A stretch of 29,128 bases of DNA from a virus. The stretch covers positions 1-29,128 of the IMG/VR virus record IMGVR_UViG_3300020536_000393. The stretch is one strand, 5' to 3'. Position 1 is the stretch's first letter. Every line of letters begins with the position of its first letter. The position numbers and the translations under genes are program-made. Of the stretch, positions 1 to 6,830 are shown piece by piece. The notes under the pieces are model-generated. The model worked only from the letters and a program-made list of their open reading frames with translations, had not been told where the DNA came from and ran no database searches.

Positions 1-2
1 AA

Positions 3-230
3 ATTTCTACTGAAGCATCCTCAAGAGTATCAGGTGATGCGTCTTTATCAACTGCAATTTCTACTGAAGCTTCTACAAGAACTTCTGCTGACGCTTCTTT
101 ATCGACTGCATTATCTACTGAAATCTCAACTGAAGCATCAACAAGGTTATCTGCCGATAATTCATTATCAAGTGCGATTTCCACTGAAGCTTCGACAAGA
201 CAATCTGCCGATGAGTCTTTGTCAACGGCA
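3..230 (+). repeat. Four in-frame coding repeats (54-bp unit, one of 66 bp)
   Basis: Units lie at 3-56, 57-110, 111-176 and 177-230. Each encodes I/L-S-T-E-A-S-T-R-x-S-A/G-D-x-S-L-S-T/S-A. The third unit is 12 bases longer because it carries an extra LSTE. The units diverge mainly at third codon positions, so the repeat is kept at protein level. The array probably continues upstream of the window. Confidence 0.85.
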
Positions 231-485
231 ATTTCGGCCATCAATGCTTCGGACTTTGGTAAAGTAGGAACTACAGGAGTTGTTAACGGAACAAATAAAG
301 ATTTCCCGTTGGACGATGAGTTAGTTGCAAATACTGAATTTGTATATTTAAATGGTCTATTACAAAGTGCTGGTGACGACTATACAGTTGTTACAGCATT
401 AGGTGGTAACATTGCGCAAATCAACTTTGTTACAGCACCAAAACTTGGTTCTACTGTTCAATTTGCAGGTAACATAGTTGCTTAA
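3..485 (+). CDS. Fibre-like structural protein, C-terminal part (5' end outside window)
   Basis: The frame is open from the window edge to the TAA at 483-485, so the true start lies upstream. Residues 1-76 are repeats of about 18 residues of the form ISTEASTRxSADxSLSTA, a Ser/Thr/Ala pattern expected to form a coiled-coil or fibrous stalk. The last 75 or so residues form a different compact beta-rich domain with NGTNKDFPLDD, FVYLNGLLQSAGDDYTV and a VTAPKLGSTVQF ending. Such domains occur at the ends of phage fibre and other appendage proteins. Role inferred: shaft plus tip of a tail fibre or similar appendage. The gene is convergent with the DUF2827 pair and ends at a bidirectional terminator. 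Receptor and exact structural position are unknown. Confidence 0.7.
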   Translation: MSTEASSRVSGDASLSTAISTEASTRTSADASLSTALSTEISTEASTRLSADNSLSSAISTEASTRQSADESLSTAISAINASDFGKVGTTGVVNGTNKDFPLDDELVANTEFVYLNGLLQSAGDDYTVVTALGGNIAQINFVTAPKLGSTVQFAGNIVA

Positions 486-502
486 GTTATTGTTATAATA
501 AC

Positions 503-535
503 AAAAAAAAAAGAGTCCTTAGGGACTCTTTTTTT
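503..535. terminator. Bidirectional intrinsic terminator
   Basis: An 8-bp stem (AAGAGTCC at 511-518, GGACTCTT at 523-530) with a 4-base loop is flanked by an A run at 503-512 and a T run at 529-535. It can therefore end transcription on both strands. It sits in the 51-base gap between the convergent fibre-like gene (ends 485) and the DUF2827 gene (ends 537). Confidence 0.9.
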
Positions 536-536
536 G

Positions 537-1739
537 TTATAGATTATCGTATAAATTTGTTTTTGGATTATAAATCAAATGTTTATTACCCCCATTAAAC
601 AAGTTATATATCATTTTATCATAAGTTTCAACCAACATTTCATTATCAGCGTGATATCTTTGAAGGACCTTATCATTTCTTTCATGATATTCTGTTAAAT
701 TATTATCGTGTTCGGTTAAAATATAATTTAATTGTTTTGACCCCTCAACCGTATCAGATCCTTCGTAGTAATAACCAAGATCTTTACACAAAGGTGCGTT
801 ATGTAAAACAGGATAACCAAGAAACGCTGCGTCCAAATATAAATAATTCAAAGGATTTAAAACTTGATGACAAACTAAAATATCAACATACTGACTCAAA
901 ACAAAGGCCGTTTGATATCTACCTTCACCGGTAACTTTACCATCTTTATATAAATCGAAAGTTTTTATCAACCCCATAAACTCATGATTTGTTTTCAAAT
1001 TTTGTGCATTTGTAATCATTAAAGAATTGATATTTTTTTTACCAATTTCACCTCTGTAACATTCTTCTGTTATCATAGTTGGAATAAGTGCGTATTTAAC
1101 AATATTAATATTTGGCTCCATCACACCAATAGTTTTCTTTTCTTTAAAAGGTTGGTATTTATAACCCTTTTTATATTTACCATCGATAAACCCCTGTTCG
1201 ATTTCTTTAACACTTTCTAACAAAAATTTATGATGCCAAATGAATGGAACCATAATTGCATTTGTTCGATATAACGTATTATAATATCCATAATTTGTTT
1301 CATGTTGTTGTGGTATATACCATACTTCATCAAAAGTTGTTTCGATTTCCATATATTTTTTTTTGTTTTCATCAAACAAAACTTTTTCCATATGTAATAC
1401 ATAATTGTTTCCACATTTATATGCGACATATTTTTTATTTCCCGATTCTTTAAATTTCAAAACTTTTTCTTCATGGATTTGAGATCCCATCGGAAAGATT
1501 AAATCCATTTCCATATATTTGTCATCAAAATAAAATATATCAATATCTTTAAGATAGTTTCCTTTTTTGGCATCATCACCCTCAACCTTATTTGTATTTA
1601 AAAGAAAAACCTCATAATTATTTTTTGATTGTTTTAAAAGGTGAATAAACATCAATATATTTTGTTTTAAACCATTAGTCCAAATAGACTCGGAATAATT
1701 CATCAAAGATATTGTAATACCAATTTTTAAATTTTTCAT
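537..1739 (-). CDS. DUF2827-like glycosyltransferase-type protein, copy 2
   Basis: This 400-residue protein resembles the DUF2827 family, a group of unknown function with a glycosyltransferase-B-like look. It is a clear paralogue of the gene just upstream. Shared blocks are IGIT at the N-terminus, NG-x-x-QN, Y-x-CGN-x-Y, VPFIW, G-V-x-EPN and LGYPVLHN followed by DLGYYYEG. The last block resembles the C-terminal donor-binding half of GT-B enzymes. I chose the ATG at 1737-1739 because it puts IGIT at the same place as in the paralogue. The longer frame from 1793 would overlap the upstream gene by 44 bases and add 18 residues with no counterpart there. It lies 10 bases after the upstream stop, so the two are probably co-transcribed. 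Substrate unknown. Confidence 0.7.
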   Translation of the reverse strand: MKNLKIGITISLMNYSESIWTNGLKQNILMFIHLLKQSKNNYEVFLLNTNKVEGDDAKKGNYLKDIDIFYFDDKYMEMDLIFPMGSQIHEEKVLKFKESGNKKYVAYKCGNNYVLHMEKVLFDENKKKYMEIETTFDEVWYIPQQHETNYGYYNTLYRTNAIMVPFIWHHKFLLESVKEIEQGFIDGKYKKGYKYQPFKEKKTIGVMEPNINIVKYALIPTMITEECYRGEIGKKNINSLMITNAQNLKTNHEFMGLIKTFDLYKDGKVTGEGRYQTAFVLSQYVDILVCHQVLNPLNYLYLDAAFLGYPVLHNAPLCKDLGYYYEGSDTVEGSKQLNYILTEHDNNLTEYHERNDKVLQRYHADNEMLVETYDKMIYNLFNGGNKHLIYNPKTNLYDNL

Positions 1740-1749
1740 TTTATAAGTT

Positions 1750-2898
1750 TTAATATATTTTATTTTCTTTCCAATCGTATTGTTTTCTTTCAAATTTATT
1801 GTTCAATACATTATCAACCAAATACTTATATTGCAAAACTAAATTATCATTTTGAGATGTATACCTTTTGATTATCTCTCGATTTTTAGTTAAGTAATTT
1901 CCATAATTATCGTTATGAGTTTTAATTACCTCATCAATTTTCAAAACCGCATCATCACCGTCAAATCCTTCGTAATAGTATCCAACATCTTGACACATAG
2001 ATCCATTATGGATGATTGGATATCCCATCCATGCAACATCGAACCATAAATAGTTTAAATTATTTTCCCATTGCCAACTTAAAACAAAATCAACGTGTTC
2101 GGTTAAAACTTTATCTGTTTGGAATCTAGATTCAACGGTCAATATTTTATTTTTATAAATGTCTGTTGATTGAATAAAATTAACATATGGTTTTGAGTCT
2201 CTTATTAATTCAGTTCCAAATACGTAAATGTGTTTTAATGGATTAGTTTTTTGACTTTTATTTAGTATTATTGTTGGTAATATTGAATTTTTCATGACCG
2301 ACATGTTTGGTTCTAAAACTCCACATTTTTCAATAGGTCTTGGTGTGTATGTAGATTTTTCTCTAATCTCAAATGAACGTTCTATAACAAATGGATCCCA
2401 TATAAAAGGAACTACAGTAACTTTTTCTTGTCCTGTGTAAAATTTATAAAAAAAGTAATTAGTATTCTCCATTTGAGGAATTGACCACACTTGATGAGGT
2501 ATTTGGTCATAATCAAATCTATCTTTTAAAGTGTTATTTTCTCTTTTGTAATCAAACAACATTCTTTCAGTGTTGATTAAATAATGATTACCACATTCAT
2601 ATGTTACAAACTTCAAGTCTTTATTTTTTTGTTTCCAATTTGAAAACATTTTTTTACTAACGGTAAGTCCTACTTGGATTATCAAATTATATCTTATATT
2701 ATAAGATTTTTCTAAACTAAATGTGTTGATTTCTTTTTCATATTCACTAACGTCATCTATGGTTTTTTGATCTCCACAAATCAAATCCACAATATACCCA
2801 CCTTTTTTCAAAACTCTTGCTAAGTATAATGCGTTTTGATTAACACCATTTGCAAATAAACTATTATTTATCTTAACGGTTATCCCAATTCTTTTCAT
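1750..2898 (-). CDS. DUF2827-like glycosyltransferase-type protein, copy 1
   Basis: This 382-residue paralogue of the next gene starts MKRIGITVKINN and keeps the family blocks: FANGVNQNALYLARVL, TYECGNHYL, VPFIWDPFVIE, GVLEPNMSVMKN and MGYPIIHN followed by DVGYYYEG. The conserved Gly/Glu/His-rich C-terminal block suggests sugar-nucleotide binding, but I cannot see a proven catalytic residue. The gene begins one base after the J-domain gene ends and runs into the second copy, so the three form one minus-strand operon. The duplicates have diverged strongly, which suggests separate roles, for example two steps in building a glycan. Family assignment is from memory of conserved blocks. Confidence 0.7.
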   Translation of the reverse strand: MKRIGITVKINNSLFANGVNQNALYLARVLKKGGYIVDLICGDQKTIDDVSEYEKEINTFSLEKSYNIRYNLIIQVGLTVSKKMFSNWKQKNKDLKFVTYECGNHYLINTERMLFDYKRENNTLKDRFDYDQIPHQVWSIPQMENTNYFFYKFYTGQEKVTVVPFIWDPFVIERSFEIREKSTYTPRPIEKCGVLEPNMSVMKNSILPTIILNKSQKTNPLKHIYVFGTELIRDSKPYVNFIQSTDIYKNKILTVESRFQTDKVLTEHVDFVLSWQWENNLNYLWFDVAWMGYPIIHNGSMCQDVGYYYEGFDGDDAVLKIDEVIKTHNDNYGNYLTKNREIIKRYTSQNDNLVLQYKYLVDNVLNNKFERKQYDWKENKIY

Positions 2899-2899
2899 T

Positions 2900-3460
2900 C
2901 TAAATTCCTTTTGATTGTTTTATATATAGATAGATTACAGATTCTTTTTCTTCCTTTGTTTTTGCATGAACCCATAACCATAAAAAAGATGTTTCTAAAA
3001 CTGTAGATTTTTGTTTTTTTAAATTAACAATTTTTTGTAATAAAGTAATATCTGATTCTACAAATTCAATTTCTATGTTTAACTTTTTACAAAGTTTATA
3101 TAAACTCAATAGGTCATTTTTTTCATATGCCTTGTGTGATTCAATATAAATTTGATTTAAGTAATTATCATTTATTTTATCAGGATGAGTCTGTTTTGCA
3201 ATTGTTCGATATATTTCTTTAATTCTTTGTTTATCATTTTCATCGACATCATATATATCTTCTTTTTTTATCTGTGTTTCTCCATTTTTTGTGTCCCCTG
3301 AATTGGTTATTGATTCATCTGACAGACCAACTACTTCTGACATGAATTGTGTCTTATAGGTGTTTGTGAACTCTTCAACGTAAATCTCATTCAATTCTAA
3401 TGTTTCTAACTCATTCAATAGAATTTTTATTTTATATTCATATAGTTTGTGATTTTTCAT
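2900..3460 (-). CDS. J-domain (DnaJ-like) protein
   Basis: This 186-residue protein has a J-domain-like segment at about residues 75-125. A basic helix (RIKEIYRTIAKQ) is followed by the HPD tripeptide at 92-94 in QTHPDKIND, then a helix with ESHKAYEKNDLLSLYKL. HPD is the residue set that stimulates Hsp70 ATPase in J proteins, so the likely role is recruiting host DnaK. Residues 1-70 are acidic and unassigned, and the C-terminal helical part is also unrecognised. There is no Gly/Phe-rich or zinc-finger region, so this is not a full DnaJ. It heads the minus-strand operon with the two DUF2827 genes and has a TATTTAT element six bases upstream of its ATG. Confidence 0.75.
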   Translation of the reverse strand: MKNHKLYEYKIKILLNELETLELNEIYVEEFTNTYKTQFMSEVVGLSDESITNSGDTKNGETQIKKEDIYDVDENDKQRIKEIYRTIAKQTHPDKINDNYLNQIYIESHKAYEKNDLLSLYKLCKKLNIEIEFVESDITLLQKIVNLKKQKSTVLETSFLWLWVHAKTKEEKESVIYLYIKQSKGI

Positions 3461-3466
3461 CTTTTG

Positions 3467-3474
3467 ATAAATAG
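3467..3474 (-). promoter_or_regulatory. TATTTAT element upstream of the J-domain gene
   Basis: The minus strand reads CTATTTAT, then six bases (CAAAAG), then ATG. It matches the element found before most late genes in this window. If it works as a -10 box, the transcript would be almost leaderless. Confidence 0.5.
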
Positions 3475-3531
3475 ATAAGGTTTAATTTTCAAACCTATTT
3501 TCTATGTATTAAAATTAACAATTCATTAAAT

Positions 3532-3558
3532 AAAATCAATAAATAATAAATTGATTTT
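3532..3558 (-). terminator. AT-rich hairpin, possible weak terminator
   Basis: A perfect 9-bp stem (AAAATCAAT at 3532-3540, ATTGATTTT at 3550-3558) has a 9-base loop. It lies just past the end of the minus-strand gene 3576-3920. The stem has only one G/C pair in nine, so strength is doubtful. The remainder of the 115-base gap (3461-3575) is AT-rich and shows nothing else apart from the element at 3467-3474. Confidence 0.35.
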
Positions 3559-3575
3559 TGATTACTTAATTTGAG

Positions 3576-3920
3576 TTATATAAAAGTTGGTGTTGGTGTT
3601 ATTGTTGGTGTAACACTGGGTGTCACAGTAGGACTTAGTCCAGGTGTCACTGTTATTGTTGGGGTCATTGTGGGTGTTACTGTCATAGTGGGTGTTGGTG
3701 AACAAGAATAATTTATAAACTCAGTGCAACCACTTGAGTCAATAACCTTAACATTTACAACACTTGCAACATCTAAAGGTGGTGGAATATCCAACACCAA
3801 GACCGGAGGAGCAACAACGGAGGACGCAATCAAATAACAATATGTGTTTGTTATATCACAAGCGTAAAAATCAAAAGGAGAATTACCAGATATAGAAGTT
3901 ATTATTATTTGTTTCGGCAT
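3576..3920 (-). CDS. Small protein with a Thr-Pro repeat tail
   Basis: This is a 114-residue protein of unknown family. Residues 1-70 form a beta-rich head (MPKQIIITSISGNSPFDFY) with several cysteines (ACDITNTYCY, SSGC). Residues from about 72 to the end are a Thr-Pro low-complexity tail made of units such as TPTMT, TPTIT and VTPS. The same kind of tail ends the protein at 9092-9613, and Thr tracts occur at 8571-9071 and in the tail sheath. This points to a virion surface protein with an extended, possibly glycosylated tail. It lies divergent from the GT60-type glycosyltransferase. I see no signal peptide. The reading is sure from the matched promoter-like element and low complexity in frame; the function is not. 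Confidence 0.6.
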   Translation of the reverse strand: MPKQIIITSISGNSPFDFYACDITNTYCYLIASSVVAPPVLVLDIPPPLDVASVVNVKVIDSSGCTEFINYSCSPTPTMTVTPTMTPTITVTPGLSPTVTPSVTPTITPTPTFI

Positions 3921-3930
3921 GTCTTAGTTT

Positions 3931-3938
3931 ATAAATAC
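3931..3938 (-). promoter_or_regulatory. TATTTAT element upstream of the Thr-Pro tail gene
   Basis: The minus strand reads GTATTTATAAACTAAGAC and then ATG at 3920, so the element ends 10 bases before the start. Confidence 0.55.
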
Positions 3939-3980
3939 TTTATTTTACTATACATTATAATATTTTTTTAAAAAAAATCC

Positions 3981-5225
3981 ATGAAAATATTTGTCCAAAT
4001 CGCATCTTATAGAGACCCCCAACTTATACCAACAATCGAAAACTTGTTAGAAAATGCCAAAAAACCTAAAAACATAGTTATAGGTGTTGCAAGGCAATTT
4101 CATCCTGAAGATGGTTTTGACGATTTATCTAAATACAAAAAAGATAAAAGATTTAGAATTTTAGATATTCCTTATACAGATTCAAAAGGTGTTTGTTGGG
4201 CGAGACATCAAGTCCAACAATTATATGGTGGTGAAGAATATACTTTACAAATAGACTCCCATATGCGTTTTGAAAAAAACTGGGACGATGAAATGATTAA
4301 AATGATTAAACAACTTCAAAAAAAGGGATACAAAAAACCATTACTTACAGGTTATGTTTCATCATTTGATCCTGAAAATGATCCTGAAGGAAGAGTTAAA
4401 GAACCATGGAGAATGTCATTTGACAGATTCACCCCCGAAGGTGTCGTGTTTTTCTTACCTGAAACTATTCCTGGTTGGCAAGAAATGAAAGAACCTGTTC
4501 CTGCAAGATTTTATTCTGCCCACTATTGTTTTACATTGGGTGAGTTTTCAAAGGAAGTTCAACATGATCCTGAATTTTATTTCCACGGAGAAGAAATTTC
4601 TATAACTGTTCGAGCCTACACTCATGGGTATGACTTATTTCATCCACACAAAGTTCTTATTTGGCACGAATACACTCGTAAAGGTAGAACAAAACAATGG
4701 GATGATGATAAAGAATGGTATTTGAAAAACATTTCGTGTCATAAAAAAAACAGACAACTACTTGGAGTTGATGGTGAAAAGTTTGATGGAGATTACTTAG
4801 AGTGGTTCGGATCTGAAAGAACAATCAAAGATTACGAAAAATACGCAGGTCTTTTATTTGAGACAAGAGGTATTCAACAAGAAACAATTGATAAAAAATA
4901 TCCACCAAACACTTACAATTTTGAAAATGAAGATGAATGGAAAAAATCATTTTCAACAATTTTTAAACATTGTATTGATTTGAGTTTTAATAATGTTCCC
5001 GAAGAAGATTATGATTTTTGGGTAGTTGCGTTTCACGACGACAAAGATGAAACGATATATAGACGAGATGCCGATATTAATGAAATAAATAATTGTAAAA
5101 AAGATCCTGATGGATACTGTAAGATATGGAGAGAGTTTAATACAACTCAAAAACCAAAATATTGGGTTGTTTGGCCTTATTCTAAATCTAAAGGTTGGTG
5201 CGATAGAATAACTGGCAATTTATAA
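3981..5225 (+). CDS. GT60-type polypeptide N-acetylglucosaminyltransferase
   Basis: This 414-residue protein matches the glycosyltransferase (GlcNAc) family of Dictyostelium Skp1 GlcNAc-transferase and the trypanosome mucin GlcNAc-transferase. The opening MKIFVQIASYRDPQLIPTIE and the IVIGVARQ strand are diagnostic. A DxH metal-binding triad (D92-S93-H94, in QIDSHMRF) is followed by an acidic FHGEEIS segment near 202-207 and an IWHEYTR motif near 227-233. Known members transfer GlcNAc from UDP-GlcNAc to hydroxyproline or to Thr/Ser of a protein. Residues from about 320 form an extra Trp/Asp-rich C-terminal domain. The carbamoyltransferase follows after only three bases, so they share a transcript. 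Upstream lies a gene with a Thr-Pro tail, a plausible acceptor. No clear TATTTAT element precedes it, only TATAAT at 3956-3961. Confidence 0.85.
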   Translation: MKIFVQIASYRDPQLIPTIENLLENAKKPKNIVIGVARQFHPEDGFDDLSKYKKDKRFRILDIPYTDSKGVCWARHQVQQLYGGEEYTLQIDSHMRFEKNWDDEMIKMIKQLQKKGYKKPLLTGYVSSFDPENDPEGRVKEPWRMSFDRFTPEGVVFFLPETIPGWQEMKEPVPARFYSAHYCFTLGEFSKEVQHDPEFYFHGEEISITVRAYTHGYDLFHPHKVLIWHEYTRKGRTKQWDDDKEWYLKNISCHKKNRQLLGVDGEKFDGDYLEWFGSERTIKDYEKYAGLLFETRGIQQETIDKKYPPNTYNFENEDEWKKSFSTIFKHCIDLSFNNVPEEDYDFWVVAFHDDKDETIYRRDADINEINNCKKDPDGYCKIWREFNTTQKPKYWVVWPYSKSKGWCDRITGNL

Positions 5226-5228
5226 AAA

Positions 5229-6803
5229 ATGGCAAACATATCTTTTTATGGTTCACATAACGCTTCTGTTGTTGTTGAAAACCAAGGTGAAATTATTGTA
5301 GTTATTGAAGTTGAGAGATTCCTTTCACAAAAAAATGCGGGCTATTCGCAGTATTTAGTATCTTACACAAGACCTTTTTTACTTAAACATATTGTTGAGT
5401 ATATCAAAGACGAGTATGGAATTTTTGAATATGATAAATGTTACTTTTTAAATTCAGATACTATCGAAGGTAATACAAAAGTTCATTATCAAAAATTAAT
5501 ACCAGCTAAAGAATATATAGAATGTCTCCATCACTTAAGTCACGCAGCTTGTGGTTTTTATCAAACAGACTACAACGAGGCTTTGATTGTATCTTTTGAT
5601 GGTGGTGGTAACGATGGATTTTTTAATATCTACCACGCAAAGGATAGAAAGACAATTAATATCGTAGAAAAATTTAATATTGATTTAGGATTTCCATACA
5701 TGTCTTTTGGGGATTACTTAGGAGACATAAGAAGAGAACCGGCTCTTAGCATTGGTAATTTAGTTTATTCAGGAAAAATTATGGGTCTTTGTTCTTATGG
5801 TAATGTAAATGAAAATTGGTTACCTTATTTTAAAGAGTATTATAGAAAAAAACCTGATGGGAACAACTACTTACAATATTTGAGTGAGTTGGGAAGTCAA
5901 ACAAATTTATCATTTGATATAAATAATAGAATGACAGATCAGTTGGGTTGGGACGTTGCAAAAACTTCACAGGTTGCATTTGAAGAAGTCTTTATAGAAA
6001 TGATTAAACCATTTTTAGATAAGTTTCCTAATATACCTTTAATTCTTGTTGGGGGTTGTGGTCTTAATATTTTATTGAACACAAGATTACACGACGAATT
6101 GAATAGACCTGTATTTGTTCCACCAAATCCAAATGATTGCGGAATTGCAACAGGTATGATATTAAATCATATTAAACCCGAAAAGGCGATTGATATTACG
6201 TATTCTGGTATTGATATATTAGATAAACACACACTAATGTCTCACGTTGAGGAACGGCACGCCAAACCAATTAATTATGAAAAACTAATTGATGATTTAT
6301 CTAATGGAAAAATTGTTGGAGTGGTTAGAGGAAATTCCGAACATGGTCCTCGTGCTCTTGGTAATCGAAGTATTATTTGTAATCCGGCATATGATAATAT
6401 GAAAGACATACTCAATCAAAAAGTAAAAAACAGAGAATGGTATAGACCATTTGCTCCTGTCTGTAAATTAGAAGATGTTTCTAAATATTTTAATTTTAGT
6501 GGTGAAAGTAGATGGATGGGATTTTGTCCTACTGTAAAAGAAGAGTGGAGAGAAAAATTGGTTTCTATTACCCATGTTGATGGAACCGCAAGAGTTCAGA
6601 CCGTTACAGAAAAACAAAATCCTTGGTTATATAATTTACTCACCGAATTTGAAAAAAAATCTGGTATTGGAGTTTTACTAAACACATCATTCAATGTGAA
6701 TGGAAAACCAATACTTTCAAGATATACCGATGCAATTCAAGTTTATGATAAGACACAGATGGATTGTTTAATACTAAATGATTATTACTTCACCAAACAT
6801 TAA
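5229..6803 (+). CDS. Carbamoyltransferase, NodU/CmcH/TobZ family
   Basis: This 524-residue protein has the full family signature. HHLSHA (H101, H102, H105) and VSFDGGGNDG (from 121) are the metal and adenylate site of the Kae1-like domain. GGCGLNILLN (275-284) and SEHGPRALGNRS (370-381), with REWYRPFAPV after it, belong to the C-terminal carbamoyl-transfer part. LLNTSFNVNGKPI closes it. Such enzymes use carbamoyl phosphate and ATP to carbamoylate a hydroxyl on a sugar or other small group; viral members have been reported to act on hydroxymethylcytosine in DNA. Here it sits between two glycosyltransferases, which favours a sugar attached to virion protein, but DNA stays possible. No residue of the known catalytic motifs is missing. 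Confidence 0.9.
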   Translation: MANISFYGSHNASVVVENQGEIIVVIEVERFLSQKNAGYSQYLVSYTRPFLLKHIVEYIKDEYGIFEYDKCYFLNSDTIEGNTKVHYQKLIPAKEYIECLHHLSHAACGFYQTDYNEALIVSFDGGGNDGFFNIYHAKDRKTINIVEKFNIDLGFPYMSFGDYLGDIRREPALSIGNLVYSGKIMGLCSYGNVNENWLPYFKEYYRKKPDGNNYLQYLSELGSQTNLSFDINNRMTDQLGWDVAKTSQVAFEEVFIEMIKPFLDKFPNIPLILVGGCGLNILLNTRLHDELNRPVFVPPNPNDCGIATGMILNHIKPEKAIDITYSGIDILDKHTLMSHVEERHAKPINYEKLIDDLSNGKIVGVVRGNSEHGPRALGNRSIICNPAYDNMKDILNQKVKNREWYRPFAPVCKLEDVSKYFNFSGESRWMGFCPTVKEEWREKLVSITHVDGTARVQTVTEKQNPWLYNLLTEFEKKSGIGVLLNTSFNVNGKPILSRYTDAIQVYDKTQMDCLILNDYYFTKH

Positions 6804-6830
6804 TAAAATTTTTTAAAAAAATTACGAGGT

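Noticed and set aside
3-230. Regular repeats at the window start as a CRISPR array
   Set aside because: The units are in frame, have no spacers, and encode a continuous Ser/Thr-rich protein that runs on into a normal C-terminal domain.
34-267. Open frame in the repeat region in another frame
   Set aside because: It is a shadow created by the repeat in the fibre-like gene; its Leu/Gln-rich product shows no domain.
1740-1793. Extended N-terminus of the second DUF2827 gene
   Set aside because: The extra 18 residues have no counterpart in the paralogue, which starts just before IGIT, and would overlap the upstream gene by 44 bases.
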